From Lates calcarifer (lineage: Eukaryota > Chordata > Actinopteri > Centropomidae): 64,000 nucleotides of DNA. The stretch spans positions 9,956,209 to 10,020,208 of the forward strand of contig NC_066844.1 in the NCBI RefSeq assembly GCF_001640805.2. Reading direction: 5' to 3'. A model generated the notes under the pieces. It was not told where the DNA came from. It did not search any database and saw only the letters and a list, made by a program, of their open reading frames with translations. Below, one piece after another: positions 1-13,200 of the stretch (positions are counted from its first letter, which is position 1; every line of letters begins with the position of its first letter). Position numbers and translations under genes: made by a program.

Positions 1-455
1 GAAGACACAGACCTAGATAGTTGTTTTCCTGCTGATTCTAAGATTCCTGTTAATCAGCAGAAGTGACTTCAACTCTCAATTTAAAGCAATCTGTTTCTGA
101 TCCCTTTTCCATCTGCCTGTGCTGTCTGATAGAACCCATTTTCTGTACACCTGCTGCTACTGCTTAATTCTAGCCAGTGTGTGTGTATGCATGCGTGTGT
201 ATGTCTCTCTGTGTGTAGCCTGAAGATATGCTGAACTGTGAGCTTAGCTGGGCTTAGTACCATTGCTGAATGTTTATGGGTTTCATAATCATAATGTGGA
301 AAGTTCTACATTAACTCTGTCAATACTACATACAAAAATGTTATCAAACACAATCTAGTTGGAATTCATTTTTTGAAAATATGCATGTGTATTTTTCTGT
401 CATACTTGTGTGCTGTGGCCCCCAAACAAACACTGGAACATCTATCATTACTAAC
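1..455. other. zxdc intron sequence, no exon recognised
   Basis: This stretch follows the exon-5 donor (GTTAGT on the minus strand at 455-450). I looked on the minus strand for a continuation of the ZXDC C-terminal region and found no credible in-frame exon. A short GT-rich patch lies at about 178-217. It is probably intron. Confidence 0.5.
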
Positions 456-3400
456 CAGGACTGAGGTGGTGGTGTTTGAGCATGTGGCTCTTAAGGCTGC
501 TGCGGGAGGAAAAGTGCTTGGAGCAGTTGGACACAGGACAGCGGGTCCTCAGGGTGCTGGTGTCCTGCTTATGCTTCTTGGAGTGGATGTACAGGCTACT
601 GCGTGCTGAGAACTTGGCATTACAGCCTCAAGAAAAACATACATATATGTCACAATTACTTGCTCGGAAGGTGAAACTAAAAAAATTTTATGATTTATTT
701 ACCTGCACAGTACTCTACTGAGTCAAAGAAAAACCTTCTTTCTATTCATTTGCTGCAAATACTGCAACTGCAAATAGTCTTATCTATTTGATTTTTGAAA
801 AACACGTAATCTACAACAACTGACTTCCTCTTAGCAAAACATGCTACTCACATTTTGGTTCTGGTATCTTTACCTACCTTCTGCATGGCACTGGAAGGGC
901 TTAGTGCCCAGATGAGTGATACTGTGACCCTTGAGATGCTCTGCACGGGTGAAAGACTTTCCACAGCCCTCCTCTGTGCAGACAAATCGACGGTCATCGT
1001 CATGTTTCCTGATAAATGTAGAGAAGGAGATTGTGGTCAGCGAGACATTCTCATACATCATTATTGGTGTAATGGGCGGATAAATTGTAGGGCTGGATAT
1101 GAAATCACAGAGTGGATTTCGACCCAGAAAATCCAGAATCACATCATTTCAATATGATTTGATTACATTTGATTCTTGATGAGTTCGTTACATTGGATAA
1201 ATAAAGCTGCATAAAATGCTTCACAGAATTTAATCTGGTAACTTCTTCATTCAACAGTGAACATTTCCTTGAAAATAACATTTTGTATAATGCACATTAT
1301 GGGCATGTGCAAAACAGTTAAGCATGGCAAACATATGTATTGTGCATATTTAAAAAATATGCATGATGACAACAACCATCAGTAGCAAATGCTTCAACTA
1401 AGTAAAGCACACAATTACCACTGAGAGGGAGGACACAGTAGAAACTGAAACTCTGCTTAATACATCATCTGCAATGTTCATGTGGACAAGAGATCAGTCT
1501 GGGATCTGCTGACTTCCTAGTGTTATCTATCTGCAGGGTACAGACTGAGTCACTAAAGTCTAATAAAACAGTTTACGGTTTAGTATTTGCTCACATCACA
1601 GTTTAAAAGACTTTCGCAATGCAAGGTATCACACTGTAAAACAACAGTACAACATTTTAACATTTGTGCAGATATGCAAAGATCAATCTCAGGATTTTAG
1701 GAATTGATATTGGATCAAGTCGCAATTGAGCGCAAAATAACTTTTTCATTTTATCATGTTTTAACAAACAGAGAGATTATGTGGAAAAAGAAACACCTTC
1801 AATTTTGGTGAACCTATATCAAAACTGAAACTACACAACATAAGGCACTGGGAATCAAAACCTGCAAATTCATCAAAACCTAAACCACAAAAGCATGACA
1901 CAAATACAAACACACACACACACACACACACACAACTAGTTTATTAGTTATCTGACGACTTACCGTTTGTGTCGGAGTAACTTTGACATACTGGTGAAGG
2001 ACCAGGCACAGCCCTCTGAGTCACAGACAAACGGCCTCTCACCTGGAAACAGGAATTTGATCATTTATCAGTGTTCATGATCTGAGGCTTGTATCACCAA
2101 GACAATTAGTTGATAATATGCTATATAAGTTTGGGCTTAACCCAGTCCTTCTGGTATCACAAAACTGGCCCCCTTTTAACCAGTTCAGACAGTTCAGTTC
2201 AGACATATTATTTTTGTAATGTAATGTCACTTTGTAATGTAATGTATTGGAAATATGCAGCATTAGCAGCTACTCTCATTTGAAATTAGTAAACAAAGAG
2301 CATCATATTAACAGCATCATGTGATTGAGAAATGACTTATTCTTAAAAAGAAAGTGGACTTTTGTACAAACAAGAAGCATGGACTTTACAGTAGCGTATT
2401 AGCAGGGTAAAGTCTGTTTAATGTCCAGTTCAACTAATTACGACATGTGCATTCATAAATACAGATCCTCTGTGTAATATCTAGAAAAATTCAGGGTTGC
2501 ATGCACATGTAAAAGCAGCTTTAGTGACACTCAGATCTAGCATCTGCTTACCAGTGTGACTCCTCATATGGATCTTGAGGCGACAGGCTTTGTCATAAGT
2601 CTTATCACAGCCTGGGTAGGTGCAGGTGAAGTGGCCAGTTTCTCTAAAGTGAGTGCGATTATGGGAGAACAGGGCACTGAAGGTGATGAAGGTTTTCTCA
2701 CAGCCTATAGAAAGACAACAGTAGACTGTAAACTGATTGCAACAATATGAGTTTAAATGTTAACATTACTGTATTCATTTCTGGAAAAGGTTTAAAGTTA
2801 AAATTAAACAGGGTTCCCTAACAACAACATAAACGCTTTTGCCTTGCTCATTTCTTTGGAATTACTAATCAAACTGAGTACACATGACTGTGACGTGAGT
2901 AGTTCTAGCATCGCCTTACTCATTAGTAGCTCTAAAACCTTTGTGCAACCCTTGTGCGACTATCCTTTTGGGTAATTTACCTTGTCCAATGCAACTATTG
3001 TTGGCCAACAGCAGGTTGAGTAAGAGTACACAGAAAAGGTGGAAATTGAAAAATTAACTTTTATTACCTGGAAATTCACACTTGTGGGGCCTCTGCGGCT
3101 CAAAGTGGACCCTCTGGTGATTGGCAAGTCGTGCAGCACTGCGAAATCTCTCACTGCATATCTCACAAATGAAGGAATTGTCATGTTCATGTACTTTTAC
3201 ATGAGCCTTAAGGTTGTACACTGTAGTAAAACGCCGCCCGCAGCCTTCAAAATTGCAGGTATGTGGCCGCTGCTTGTCATGGGACTGAAGGTGCCGCTTT
3301 AGCTTGTAAGAAGTGGCAAAAGCCCAGCCGCAGCCCTCTACAGTGCACTGGTAGGGACGTGGATCTTCTGCGTGGTGCAGGAGGTGAACCTTGAGTTTCT

Positions 3401-5078
3401 GACGTGTATCAAATGAGCTGGAGCAGCCAGGTTCTGGGCATCCAAAAGAGGCCACAGTCTCTTTCTTAGACTTAATTGGTGGCACAGACTGGAAGTCCTC
3501 ATTGTCACAGCTTGCCACAGTGGCTTTGGGGGATGGGGTGACCAGATCAGCCTCTGTTACAGCACACAGTACCCCTGCTTCCTGCTTGACAATGGAACAG
3601 GAGTCCAGAGAAGTTCCAAGCTCTGATAATGAGCAGTCATCCACCAGAGCCAGCTCTGAGTCACTCACAGACAAACCAGGTTTGGGTTCTTCCTGCTGGC
3701 TGGTGCTGGATACTGCAAGAGTGCTGATCTTCCCGATGGATTTAGTGCCACTGTCATAGTTAAGAAGAACAATATCCTCATGGTCTTTCATGCCTAGATG
3801 CTCCTTCAAGCTGACCATGTCATCCTCTTTGTGTACATGTCCCTCTGGTGGGGCAGCGAGAGTCAGTATCCCGTTTTCTATGGTCACTATGATGCTTTGA
3901 TTGTTTATCGTGATAGTTCCGGAAAAGGTTTCACTGGCAGGCGGACTTATGGAGGCCATGACTGGGTTTACACTGCCCTGCAGCCCAGTTGAGTCTGAAA
4001 TAAAGTCCGAGGTGTCCATGGCTTCCGAAATGCCAGAGTTCCCCGAAACCAAGGCACTGCTTTCGTCAATACGGGACTGTGGCGAAAGCGCCCTGGCCAG
4101 TTTACTCTCGTCGTTTTCGGTACAAATCTGACCACAAATCTTATCGCCATATTTGTTTGTCAAAACTACGTCTTTGATAGTGTGGTGACAGACACCAGTC
4201 TGTTTAGCACTTACCACGGTAGAATTACCTCTCAGAAGATTGGAAACGTACTCAGTTTTTTTCAAGGCCTGGGTATCAAGACAGTTCAAGTTGTCATTAG
4301 ATTCACAGAGAAGAACGTTACTGCTGTTTCCAACCTCCATGAAGCCACAGGGACTTGCTTTAGAGCACTCTTGCTTTTTAGCTTTTATTTTATCGCGGTC
4401 CTCAGATGATACATCCACTCGGTATTTGCTTTCCTCACCGTTGCCATCCTCTTCAACGAGATTAAAAACAACAAATAATTCCTGGGTGGTTCTATCTGCC
4501 CTGTTCGCCGCGCAGAAGCTCTCCGGCGCAGCAGCGCTTCGGGTGGCAAGTGAAGTCTGCTTAAAGGCGCCGTCCTCACGCTGCTGCCGTAAACCTGGAA
4601 ATGGTAACGTTAGTTGCCGCTGCGGTATCGGTTCCTCTTCCCCTTCAAACAGAGGCAGCGCCATTTGCATTACAGTATCCACACTTTCAATCCCGTATCT
4701 CCACGCAGGTTTAACGGACTCAGGACAATCGAGTAGTGCGCTGAGCTCATTTTCTTTCTCAGTGTTCACGTTATTAAGTCCAAGAGCCGGTTTCGGAAGA
4801 TTAGTTTTATCGGTTGGTTGCTGTTTGCTAATAGGCAAACAAGCTGTCCCGCTGCCATTTTCCGCCAGTAGGCGAAACGGCGATGTCCTCGGCCTGGTGT
4901 TGTTGTTGTTGTCTCTTTGTGGTTCAGACATCGGCAGTTGTCCGTCCGTTTCATTTTCAGCGCAAATAAAACGAGGTCTCGATCCTGTAGACGAACGAAG
5001 TGGAGACGAAGTGGTTCTATGTAGGGCGCCATGTTGAGAGTGAATGTTTTGGGCTTCAGATAGCCCCTGAATTTCCAT
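456..5078 (-). CDS. zxdc: Zinc finger protein ZXDC, 3' end beyond the window
   Basis: Coding exons on the minus strand are 5078-3068, 2704-2552, 2042-1964, 1008-878 and 626-456. All have GT-AG borders and consistent phase, giving 848 residues before the gene leaves the window. Ten C2H2 fingers run from about residue 545. Fingers 1-4 lie in exon 1; finger 5 is split between exons 1 and 2; finger 6 is in exon 2; finger 7 spans exons 3 and 4; finger 8 is in exon 4; finger 9 spans exons 4 and 5; finger 10 is in exon 5. Linkers and the GWAF.TSYKLKRHLQSH core match the ZXD family, nuclear proteins known to cooperate with CIITA in MHC class II transcription. The start at 5078 has a strong context (AAGATGG); an in-frame ATG at 5228 would add 50 residues rich in Cys and Trp that look untranslated. 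The N-terminal region is acidic, low-complexity and much longer than in human ZXDC. The C-terminal activation region must lie beyond position 1. A ZXDA/B-like name is possible, but fish usually carry one zxdc. Confidence 0.93.
1911..1935. repeat. (CA)n microsatellite
   Basis: An uninterrupted AC run of about 12 units lies in the zxdc intron between exons 3 and 4, about 30 bp outside the exon-3 donor. Confidence 0.95.
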
Positions 5079-5130
5079 CTTGGTATCCCTGTAGCAGCAA
5101 CACGGAAAAGGCCCGCCCCAGTAGATAGGG
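4480..5130 (-). promoter_or_regulatory. CpG-rich 5' end of zxdc
   Basis: CpG density is clearly higher here than in the surrounding AT-rich DNA. The stretch covers the start codon region and the first 600 bases of coding sequence, with a GC-box-like GCCCGCCCC at 5111-5119. This fits a CpG-island promoter, but no transcription start site can be placed from the sequence. Confidence 0.5.
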
Positions 5131-5228
5131 ATAATCCACAGAATCACTATGCAGTTTACAGCAGGCCGAGTGGTGCTTTCAGGGGCTACGTGTAATTTCC
5201 GACATGGCGAGCAACACGTTTGTCCCAT

Positions 5229-8200
5229 AATAATCGTGCTTGCCTATTGCGTGTAAAGTGTGGGTCTGCCTGCCTGACGTACACACAGGCAGAAACGTTA
5301 TCATTTAATGAAAGCGTAGAATATTTTCTTGCACTAGATCCCCGTGGGATTAATTTTTACCACTAAACTTTTATCGTTACATTTGAAAGAATCATTCTGC
5401 TAATAATGGACTAATTTGCAAGTGCAATGGGAGCCAAAACTCTTTAAGTCTACATTTCCAGTCCCAGTCAGTATGTGTTCATTCTAGCTCCACTGAGTGG
5501 CAGCATGGTACTTCAAAATACCAAAATGTCCTCCGCAGAAGCACTGTGGAATATTAGTTCTGTAATTAAAGATCGCCATTAACAGCAAAAAGGGGCAAGT
5601 CATAGTTCTGAAATTGCATGATTGTTGGACACAGAACAAATGATTTAAGTGTCTCTTACTGTGTCCATCAGTTGCATATTTGTATCATTCATGAAGGCAG
5701 TGCACAGACAGACCCTTAGAGGGGCTTACTCCTCTTCAGGGCTCCAGACTTAGCTTTTTCCTCTACTAGCACCGGTGCTAGAAGCTTGTTTAAATCGACA
5801 TTCAATGCAACATATTCATTTAAAAAAAAACTATATTACTGATACATGCTTTGGCAATAATTAGACAATTTACAGATACAATGATGTGTTGTTTTATTTC
5901 AAAGGTAAAAAGTATTATTAAAATCTACATGAATGATTTAGATTGCCCTTTATTGTGGGAGAAAATAAAGTAATCCACAGTTTTGAGATTGATCATACTG
6001 TGCACCATAAAAAATAATGATCACAAAAAATAACTGGTTAAATCAGACTTATAGTGAAGTAATTTGAACAGTGATTTGCTCATCAGCCTTAAATCAGGGC
6101 GAAGCCTCTAACCAGCTGTAGGGATGGGTATCATTAGAATTTTATCTTTATCCATCCAGACCACCATCAGTCTGGCTCAGACTGTTACTGGTTCTTTTTC
6201 ATTGCTAAATAACTTGATTTTTTATTCGTCATTTCTAAAAGAATAAATTCATGACATGAGAAGAATTCAGTTATATATTAAATAAAACTAAATATTGTTT
6301 CTAGAACAGCAACAGTAAAATCACAGTAAACTCACTGGACAGAAATCTAAAATGTCTTAGAGAGTAAAGTTTACAGGAATTTGTGGCAGAAGATTAGTGG
6401 CAAACTAACTAGTTAGACTACCTACAAACAGATGTCATTTTAGCTTCTTAGTAACAAGGAACACAGGAACCACAGCATGCTAGTTAAGTGAATAGCGAAA
6501 TTAGACTGCGTAGGTAAAAGCCAGCAGCTTTTACTTTTCCATGCACTTGGAGAGAAATGACTTTTAATCTCAATATTATGACTTACCATCTCACTATAAC
6601 TAGCTCATGATTATGACTATCTGATAACTATGACTTACCATGGTCTGAGCCATGAAACTTTCGGGCTGAAAATGAGTCCCACTCTAGCTGTTTGACACTG
6701 AAAACACTTCAGTATGATGTCAGCTCTGTGTCTAAGGAAAATGTGGTGTAAATAGTTAACACACTTCACCATGGATGATGATAATGAATAAATCTGAAGC
6801 ACAAGTACAAAGTTTATGAGATCATCTGCTAAAACACATTAATTTAAACAAGAAATAAATAAGCAATTCACAAATGTGTTCTTTATTCACATTTGTCACC
6901 TGCTCTCAGTTCAACTTTCATTATGTCTTGTAGTTTGCCAACAGTTAAGCACAATTTATGATGAGAAGAAGGGTAGAATTGCTTAAAAATGCATCAACAA
7001 TACAAAGAAAACATTTACATTTAGAACATTTTAGAACATTTACACAGGAGAACTTCAGGATGTGTGCAATAAAGCATTTCAATAAAAGAGATTCTGAAAT
7101 TAAAAAGTCCTTTGTAAAACAAATAAAATCATTATATTTCACAAGTGAGATAAACTTTGAGCATGTCATGCAAATCCAGTGTGTAAAAAGTACAAACTGA
7201 GTGGGAAATTTATGGGAGTAGAAGTAATTCAGGATGAGAATTTTGTCTTATGATGGTCATTTTCAGCATTTTGAAAATGACAAGGCTTTTATGCAGATGT
7301 CTTGTGACTGGTTGCTTATCAGCTAGAGACATACAGTGGAAATTATGCCAAAATAAAAACAACATGATACAAAACCTTGAATGAATCTGAAGTCCTGAGC
7401 AAGTCTGAGGCAAGAGGGCAAGAAAGCTAAAAACAGATTGTTCTACTGAAAGTTTGTTTAGAGCTACAAAATTAAATCATTTTGACAGTCCATGCGAAGA
7501 ACTTATACATGTAGTCATATAAATCAAAAATCTGTTTTAACAAATGTGTTTTGTGGTATTAAGAAAGCAGACTTTTGCCTATAGAGTCTAGCAGAACACC
7601 AAATTCTACAAGTTATATTAATTTACATTTTGGGAAATATGCTAATTAGCTTTCTTTCTGAAAGTGAGATGCAAAGATTGACATTTGTGTCTATACGTTA
7701 AGTCCTGAGTTGGCATCGGGACATGGTAAACACTGGATACAAGGGAACCAGCTAACCTGGCTCTGTCTAAAGTTAAAAAATACATCTACCAACATCTCAA
7801 AAGCTGATTTGACTATGTGTTTCGTTTGTTTGAACCATAATTAAACAAAAAGTCAGAGGCACTGTTTAAAACTATTGGGCTAACAGATAAATGTCAGTTA
7901 ATTAAGAAATAGCTACACCAAAGACTGTCCCTTAAAATTTTAAATAGCTCTGTTTACACTGCTGTTGTATGGCTTCAACAAACTACATTCATTAATTAAT
8001 GAACTTTTGTTGTGTTGGTATGCATATTTTTGAACTTAAAAATGAGCTAAGCTTAGCAGTTTTAAAAAAAAAATCATTATGCTGAAGGCTAAACACAGCC
8101 TGGCTTTTGCTCTGTCCCAAGCGCACACACATAGTATTAGTGTCAATCTTCTCATCTTATGCTCAGAAAGAAAGTAACAAAAACATATTTCTCAAAATTC

Positions 8201-10208
8201 CAGGTAGAATTATACCACAAATTAAAAAATAATAATCTTCAGCTACTGTCAATTTCAAAGGCAGACAGGAAAATGTATTCATTGTCTCAGTCCTCTGGGG
8301 AGTGAATGACAAATGTGTCATTTTCCTGAAATTCCACCTCATCAACTTTATAATGAGCATCCATAAGACTCAGCGGCTTAATGTTACTGCACAATAATGC
8401 TTTACTAATCCTGCAACCAAGAGGCTGATAAAAGGGAAACCCCAAAAAGCTTAATTGCAAAGCTAGTGCTGCTGAATCTCTACAGTCAAAACATTCATTA
8501 ACAATTAGCAGCAAACCCAAGCTCTTAAACCATTTAAGAAACAGAAATACACCGGAAACTGGACCAGATAAAGAAGAGATCTGATTTAGTGTTACTGAAG
8601 ACAAAGGCACAACAGTCCTGAGGTACAGCAACAACCAAAACCATAGTTTTAAATAAAATCAACAGAATTCTGACAAGAAAATTATTTTAAAAAGTGGATG
8701 TACCATGGAGTTGCCCAGTTAGAAATTTCTGTCCAAGTGTGACCTGAAAGGAGGCACACAAGGTGTTTGGATATCATACATGTGTGATAATGGCTGGGCA
8801 GAAATCTCAGCACTGACAAGAATCAATTGGACCTTGCTGCTGTTCACTGCTGATTTTCTTCCACAATGTTCAGTGCCTCTTAAGCTACCATGTCAGTGCT
8901 ACTGAAGAGCAACGTGAAATTAGTAGATATGGAGATAATAAACTGGCAAGGTGAAAAGATAGCTTGGATATGTTCAGTACTTCACTTCCTTGGTTATGAT
9001 TTTCAGAAATTAGGCTATTTGGATCAGTTTTCCCTGTACACGTTTGACAATCAAAACTAAAGTTAGAAATCACAAAACTTGGAAGATGTCTAGTTAAAAG
9101 ATAGGATCAGATTTTTTTCAGGACTATTTTACTCACATTCCACATGTACTATAAGTTGCTGTAGGCAGGGGACAAGAATATCCAACTGATTTAGGCAGTT
9201 AGTCTTCTGTGCTTGTATGGCCACTGAGAGACACAGGTGAGCCGACAAAGCAGACCAATCACGACTGTCGCGGTCTGCGTTGCTGTGACATGTCGTTACA
9301 TTTCTAGGGAGGTGTACATCAAGCTACAGTGTAGGTTTCATGAGTTGCTGGTCAGTTACTGAAATCATTCCTCCAATCTGCACTAGCTGTGAAGAGAGAA
9401 CTTTGTAGCACAACTTGTACACTGTCAGATAAATTTTACAACTTTCCAAAGCTAACTTCCGTCAGTGTAGTCACACTACAAAAGAATCTCTTCATGGACA
9501 GGAGTTATAATTAGAAGTAATAGAGTGAGCAACAACTCTTGCAGTGTTCATTTGGTGTTTGAATACTGTATTAACGATTGACTGAATTCTAAAAAAAAAA
9601 TCGAACTTGTGTCTCGCCTGCCTCATACGCAAAGCTGTAAGCTCTAAATGTGATTAAATAATCAAATTTTAATTGACTGTGCCAAATTTACAAACTAAAA
9701 GAGGCTTGGTGCCATTTCGGAACACATTAAGTGCTGTGTATATCTCACCATCAGCAACCACCGAAACTAAAGAATCCTGTGCTTGGATCACTGGGGAATA
9801 GCAGCACAAAACAAGAGGGGCAGGAACGGTCACTGCAAGGACTTGTTAGAGATTCAAAAAAAATGTGTGAACAGATAAAGAAACAACAGAGGAAGGAAGA
9901 ATTCTTTATATTCTGCCAGTGACAGGTACAGACCCCATACTCTCAGCCATTTACATGTAAGCAGCTAGAAAGACCTCTAACTATCCCTTTTTGATACAGT
10001 GGCTGAAAACATTTCCCTTCCCAAACGTGACAGATCAACTCAACATGAAAGATTAAAAGTTCATAAAATTCAGCAACAACAACAACAAAAAAAAGAATGC
10101 TTCATCCCTGAAATGAGCAGAGATATTTGGCACTTGTACTTAGTCCATGTTGAATCAACTGTGGATGGATGGAAGCAGAGGGAGGGTCCAAGGTCACATT
10201 GAGAGGGC
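5229..10208. other. Intergenic region between mtmr14 stop and zxdc start
   Basis: About 5 kb of AT-rich DNA without recognisable coding sequence. The high-coordinate part should contain the mtmr14 3' UTR. An ATTAAA on the minus strand (9673-9668) is a possible poly(A) signal about 535 bases after the stop, and an AATAAA lies near 6887; neither can be proven. The low-coordinate part should hold the zxdc promoter and 5' UTR. The stretch around 5738-5790 resembles a dispersed teleost repeat. No open frame here resembles a known family. Confidence 0.5.
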
Positions 10209-13200
10209 TCAAATAATGGCATTGGTGCCTCGAAGGCCGACCCCACGGGCAAACTGTTCCAGAAGCCCAGAGATAGCGCCAGAGGGGCTGGGCGCTGAAG
10301 ACTTAAGGCCCACAGTGGAGCTGTAGGCTGCCAGGAAGACTTCCCGCACTGCCTCCAGACGGACCTGACGCTCAGAGGGTAAGGGACACCTGGAGAGTAG
10401 AGAGAAAGGAGGGAGAAGAAACAAGAGGATGCAAGATGAGAAGACAGAAAAGAAAATCTAGGGACCAAAATTCTGATTTAAAAGTGCTGTAAAATAATAT
10501 AAAGAAACAGAGAAAAAAAAGATGAAGTCAGTCTGAGAAATCAGAAAAGAAGAACAGAGCGATGCAGGCAGAGGCAGTTTGGATTGACCCCAGTGTATTC
10601 CAGAATTAAACACCACAGAGCTTACACAGTCTTCATCACCATTAACTCTCTGCTTCATTCTTTTTCACAGCACACCACAGGCACTAGTCTACAGAGATGT
10701 GGAAAAAAATAATAAGTCAACCCTCGCCGTATTCTCAATAAATGGGCGAGTACATGTGCGGTTTACACCAAGAGAATGGTACAGGCCTGAATGCTTGACA
10801 CCTACACTGAGGTAATCTGGTGGCTTTGTTATGCTGTGAGGAGCATTGGCTGGCATGGTTTGGGTCCACTTGTCCCCTTAGACGGAACAACACAAAGTTG
10901 TTCTGAGTGATCATTTCTTTCCTATGTCAAGGAGTGGTCTTTTCCAGTATGCCATCTCATCATAGCGCTTGAATGGTCACCGAGCGGTTTGATGGGTATT
11001 AAAATTATGTGAATCACATACTATGGCTTTCACAGTCACCAGATCTCAAACCAGTTGAACACAGTACACAACATGTTAGATAGCACCATCCACCACCATT
11101 GTCAAAATACCAGATGAGGGAATATCTTTTAGGAGAATGATATTCCATCCTTCCAGTAGAGTAATAGAGACTTGTAGAATCAATGTCAAGGTGCACTGAA
11201 GCTGTGGCCCAACACCTTGCTAAGACACTTAATGTTGGGTTTTCCTTCCTCCTTCCTTCCTTTCCTTTCCTCCTCCTGTTTGTTTCTGTTATCAGACAAC
11301 TGAACAATATATATAAAAACAAAGGAAAGTATCAATGAGATACTCAGCATCGGTATCAGTAGCCCCTTTAAAACAGAAATCACAAAGCCGTTGTAATGCT
11401 GCCTCGGTGTGTGGTTTATATGGCATGTATTGTGGAGTCAAGAGGCAAGATGTGTAACACAGCAGCGTCAGTGTGGGTCGGTGTTTGTTCCGCCATGCTG
11501 ACTCTACCTTTTACATAGACATTAATTTGGCTCTGTGACTACCTATACTGCCAGTTTAAAGGTGAGAAACCCCCTTAACTTTCGTGTCTCGCTATATGTT
11601 GCCAAACCAACATTTCATCTCAAAAATGGCTATCCCAAATAAGCACAAACAGTTGTGCAAATTAATTTCAAAAAGCTTGGAAAACATTGCTATGACTAGT
11701 TTCACAACTGACATCTAGAGCTCAGACACCTGTCCACTGTTTTACAGTGTTACTTACATTCGTCCACTTGGCCCATCATCCTTAAAACTGAAGGGCAGGT
11801 GCGAATCATAGGCAGCAGCAACAGCAGAAGAGGTGGAGGAGGCTGAGGCCACGGGTAGGGGGAAGGGTGCATGGTCATGGATACTACCACAACCAGAAAC
11901 TATCTGCCAACTCCCATACTCTGTAGAGAGGGAGGAACCTGATCGACTGTACTCTGCTGCCAACCTGAAGAATTAAGGAAGGAAGGAAGGAAGAAAAAGA
12001 AAGAAAAAGAATCCGTCATTATCATTATCTCAGTTGCGGGATCCTCTTGAGGTGGGTGGGCTACTTTTCGGCAGCCTTCCTAACTAGGATTATATTTCTT
12101 ACTTTTTGCTTTAAGAAGGTAATCAGTACTAGTAGAGCTCACTACAGATGCTTTCTACGTTAGTTCTAGCTTGCTGTAGGTGATTGTTATAGGCAGCTGT
12201 AATGTATATACTGCATGTATATAATGTGAATATGGCAAAATAATTGTATTATAATAATTGCATTTTCATATTCAGTGCCAGTACTGAACAGCAGAGGAGG
12301 ATATTCTCTCAGTATGTATGTGAGCCACTGTTTAGACCTGCTTATGAATAAAATGAAGAATCTCCAGAGTTAAAGCAGTGCACCTCTGGTGATCATTCAA
12401 AATTTACACAACACAAGAGTGTGTATATAAAAATGATGTCACGCAAACTTGGACTGCCTGATGAAGTTACATCAGCTCACTCACCTTCTCCCGGGGACAG
12501 CCAATGGGCTGCTGCCAGTGCGTGTAACAGCGTGTTCTGATTGGTTGGAAGAGGAGGAGCTGGAAGACCTGGCCTCATTAAGGGGATGGGAGAGGTGCTC
12601 GTCCATAGGGTTCTGCTTATTCCAAACAACCATCTGAGGGGAGGAGGTGGTGCCTCTTTTCCTGAGGAGAAAGGAGATCACATCATCACCAGAATTTGTG
12701 ATTATCAAATGACTGCTGCTGTAATATAAGAAAAGAAAAATGGATGACTATACTGACTGAAATTCTTTTTGACTGACTTGGATGATCACATCACTAAAAT
12801 AGCCACTGTGCAGACACACCAGGGGTGCAGACACAGAGGGGAAGGAAAAATACAGGGTGGTCCAGCAAAAAAGCTGAACCCGACCCAGTTTCAAAGAGCT
12901 GACATCCAGCAAAACACTGAGTTAGCTACTCAAATACTTGAAAATTGTAAGCAATGTCAACTCAGGCCCAAAGTGGACACTGCTAACTCAGCGGGGACCA
13001 ACAGGAACATCCCTCACTGTAAATCATTTTAAGTTTAGCCAACTTAGAAACTGAACTCTAATTTAAGTTATGAACTAAGTTAAGTAGTTAGTTCAACTTC
13101 ATTTTATGAGTTTTGATGTAAAAATGGGTTAAGTTACATGAAAACAAAAATAAATCAAGGAATAAATCATGTAAATATACTGACAAAATACCAATGATTA

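Noticed and set aside
81..263. Minus-strand frame near the window start as a further zxdc exon
   Set aside because: No similarity to the ZXDC C-terminal region and no convincing splice borders; it contains a GT-repeat translation.
4240..5037. Long plus-strand open frame of 265 codons
   Set aside because: It lies wholly antisense to zxdc exon 1 and shows no family similarity; it is a compositional shadow of the coding strand.
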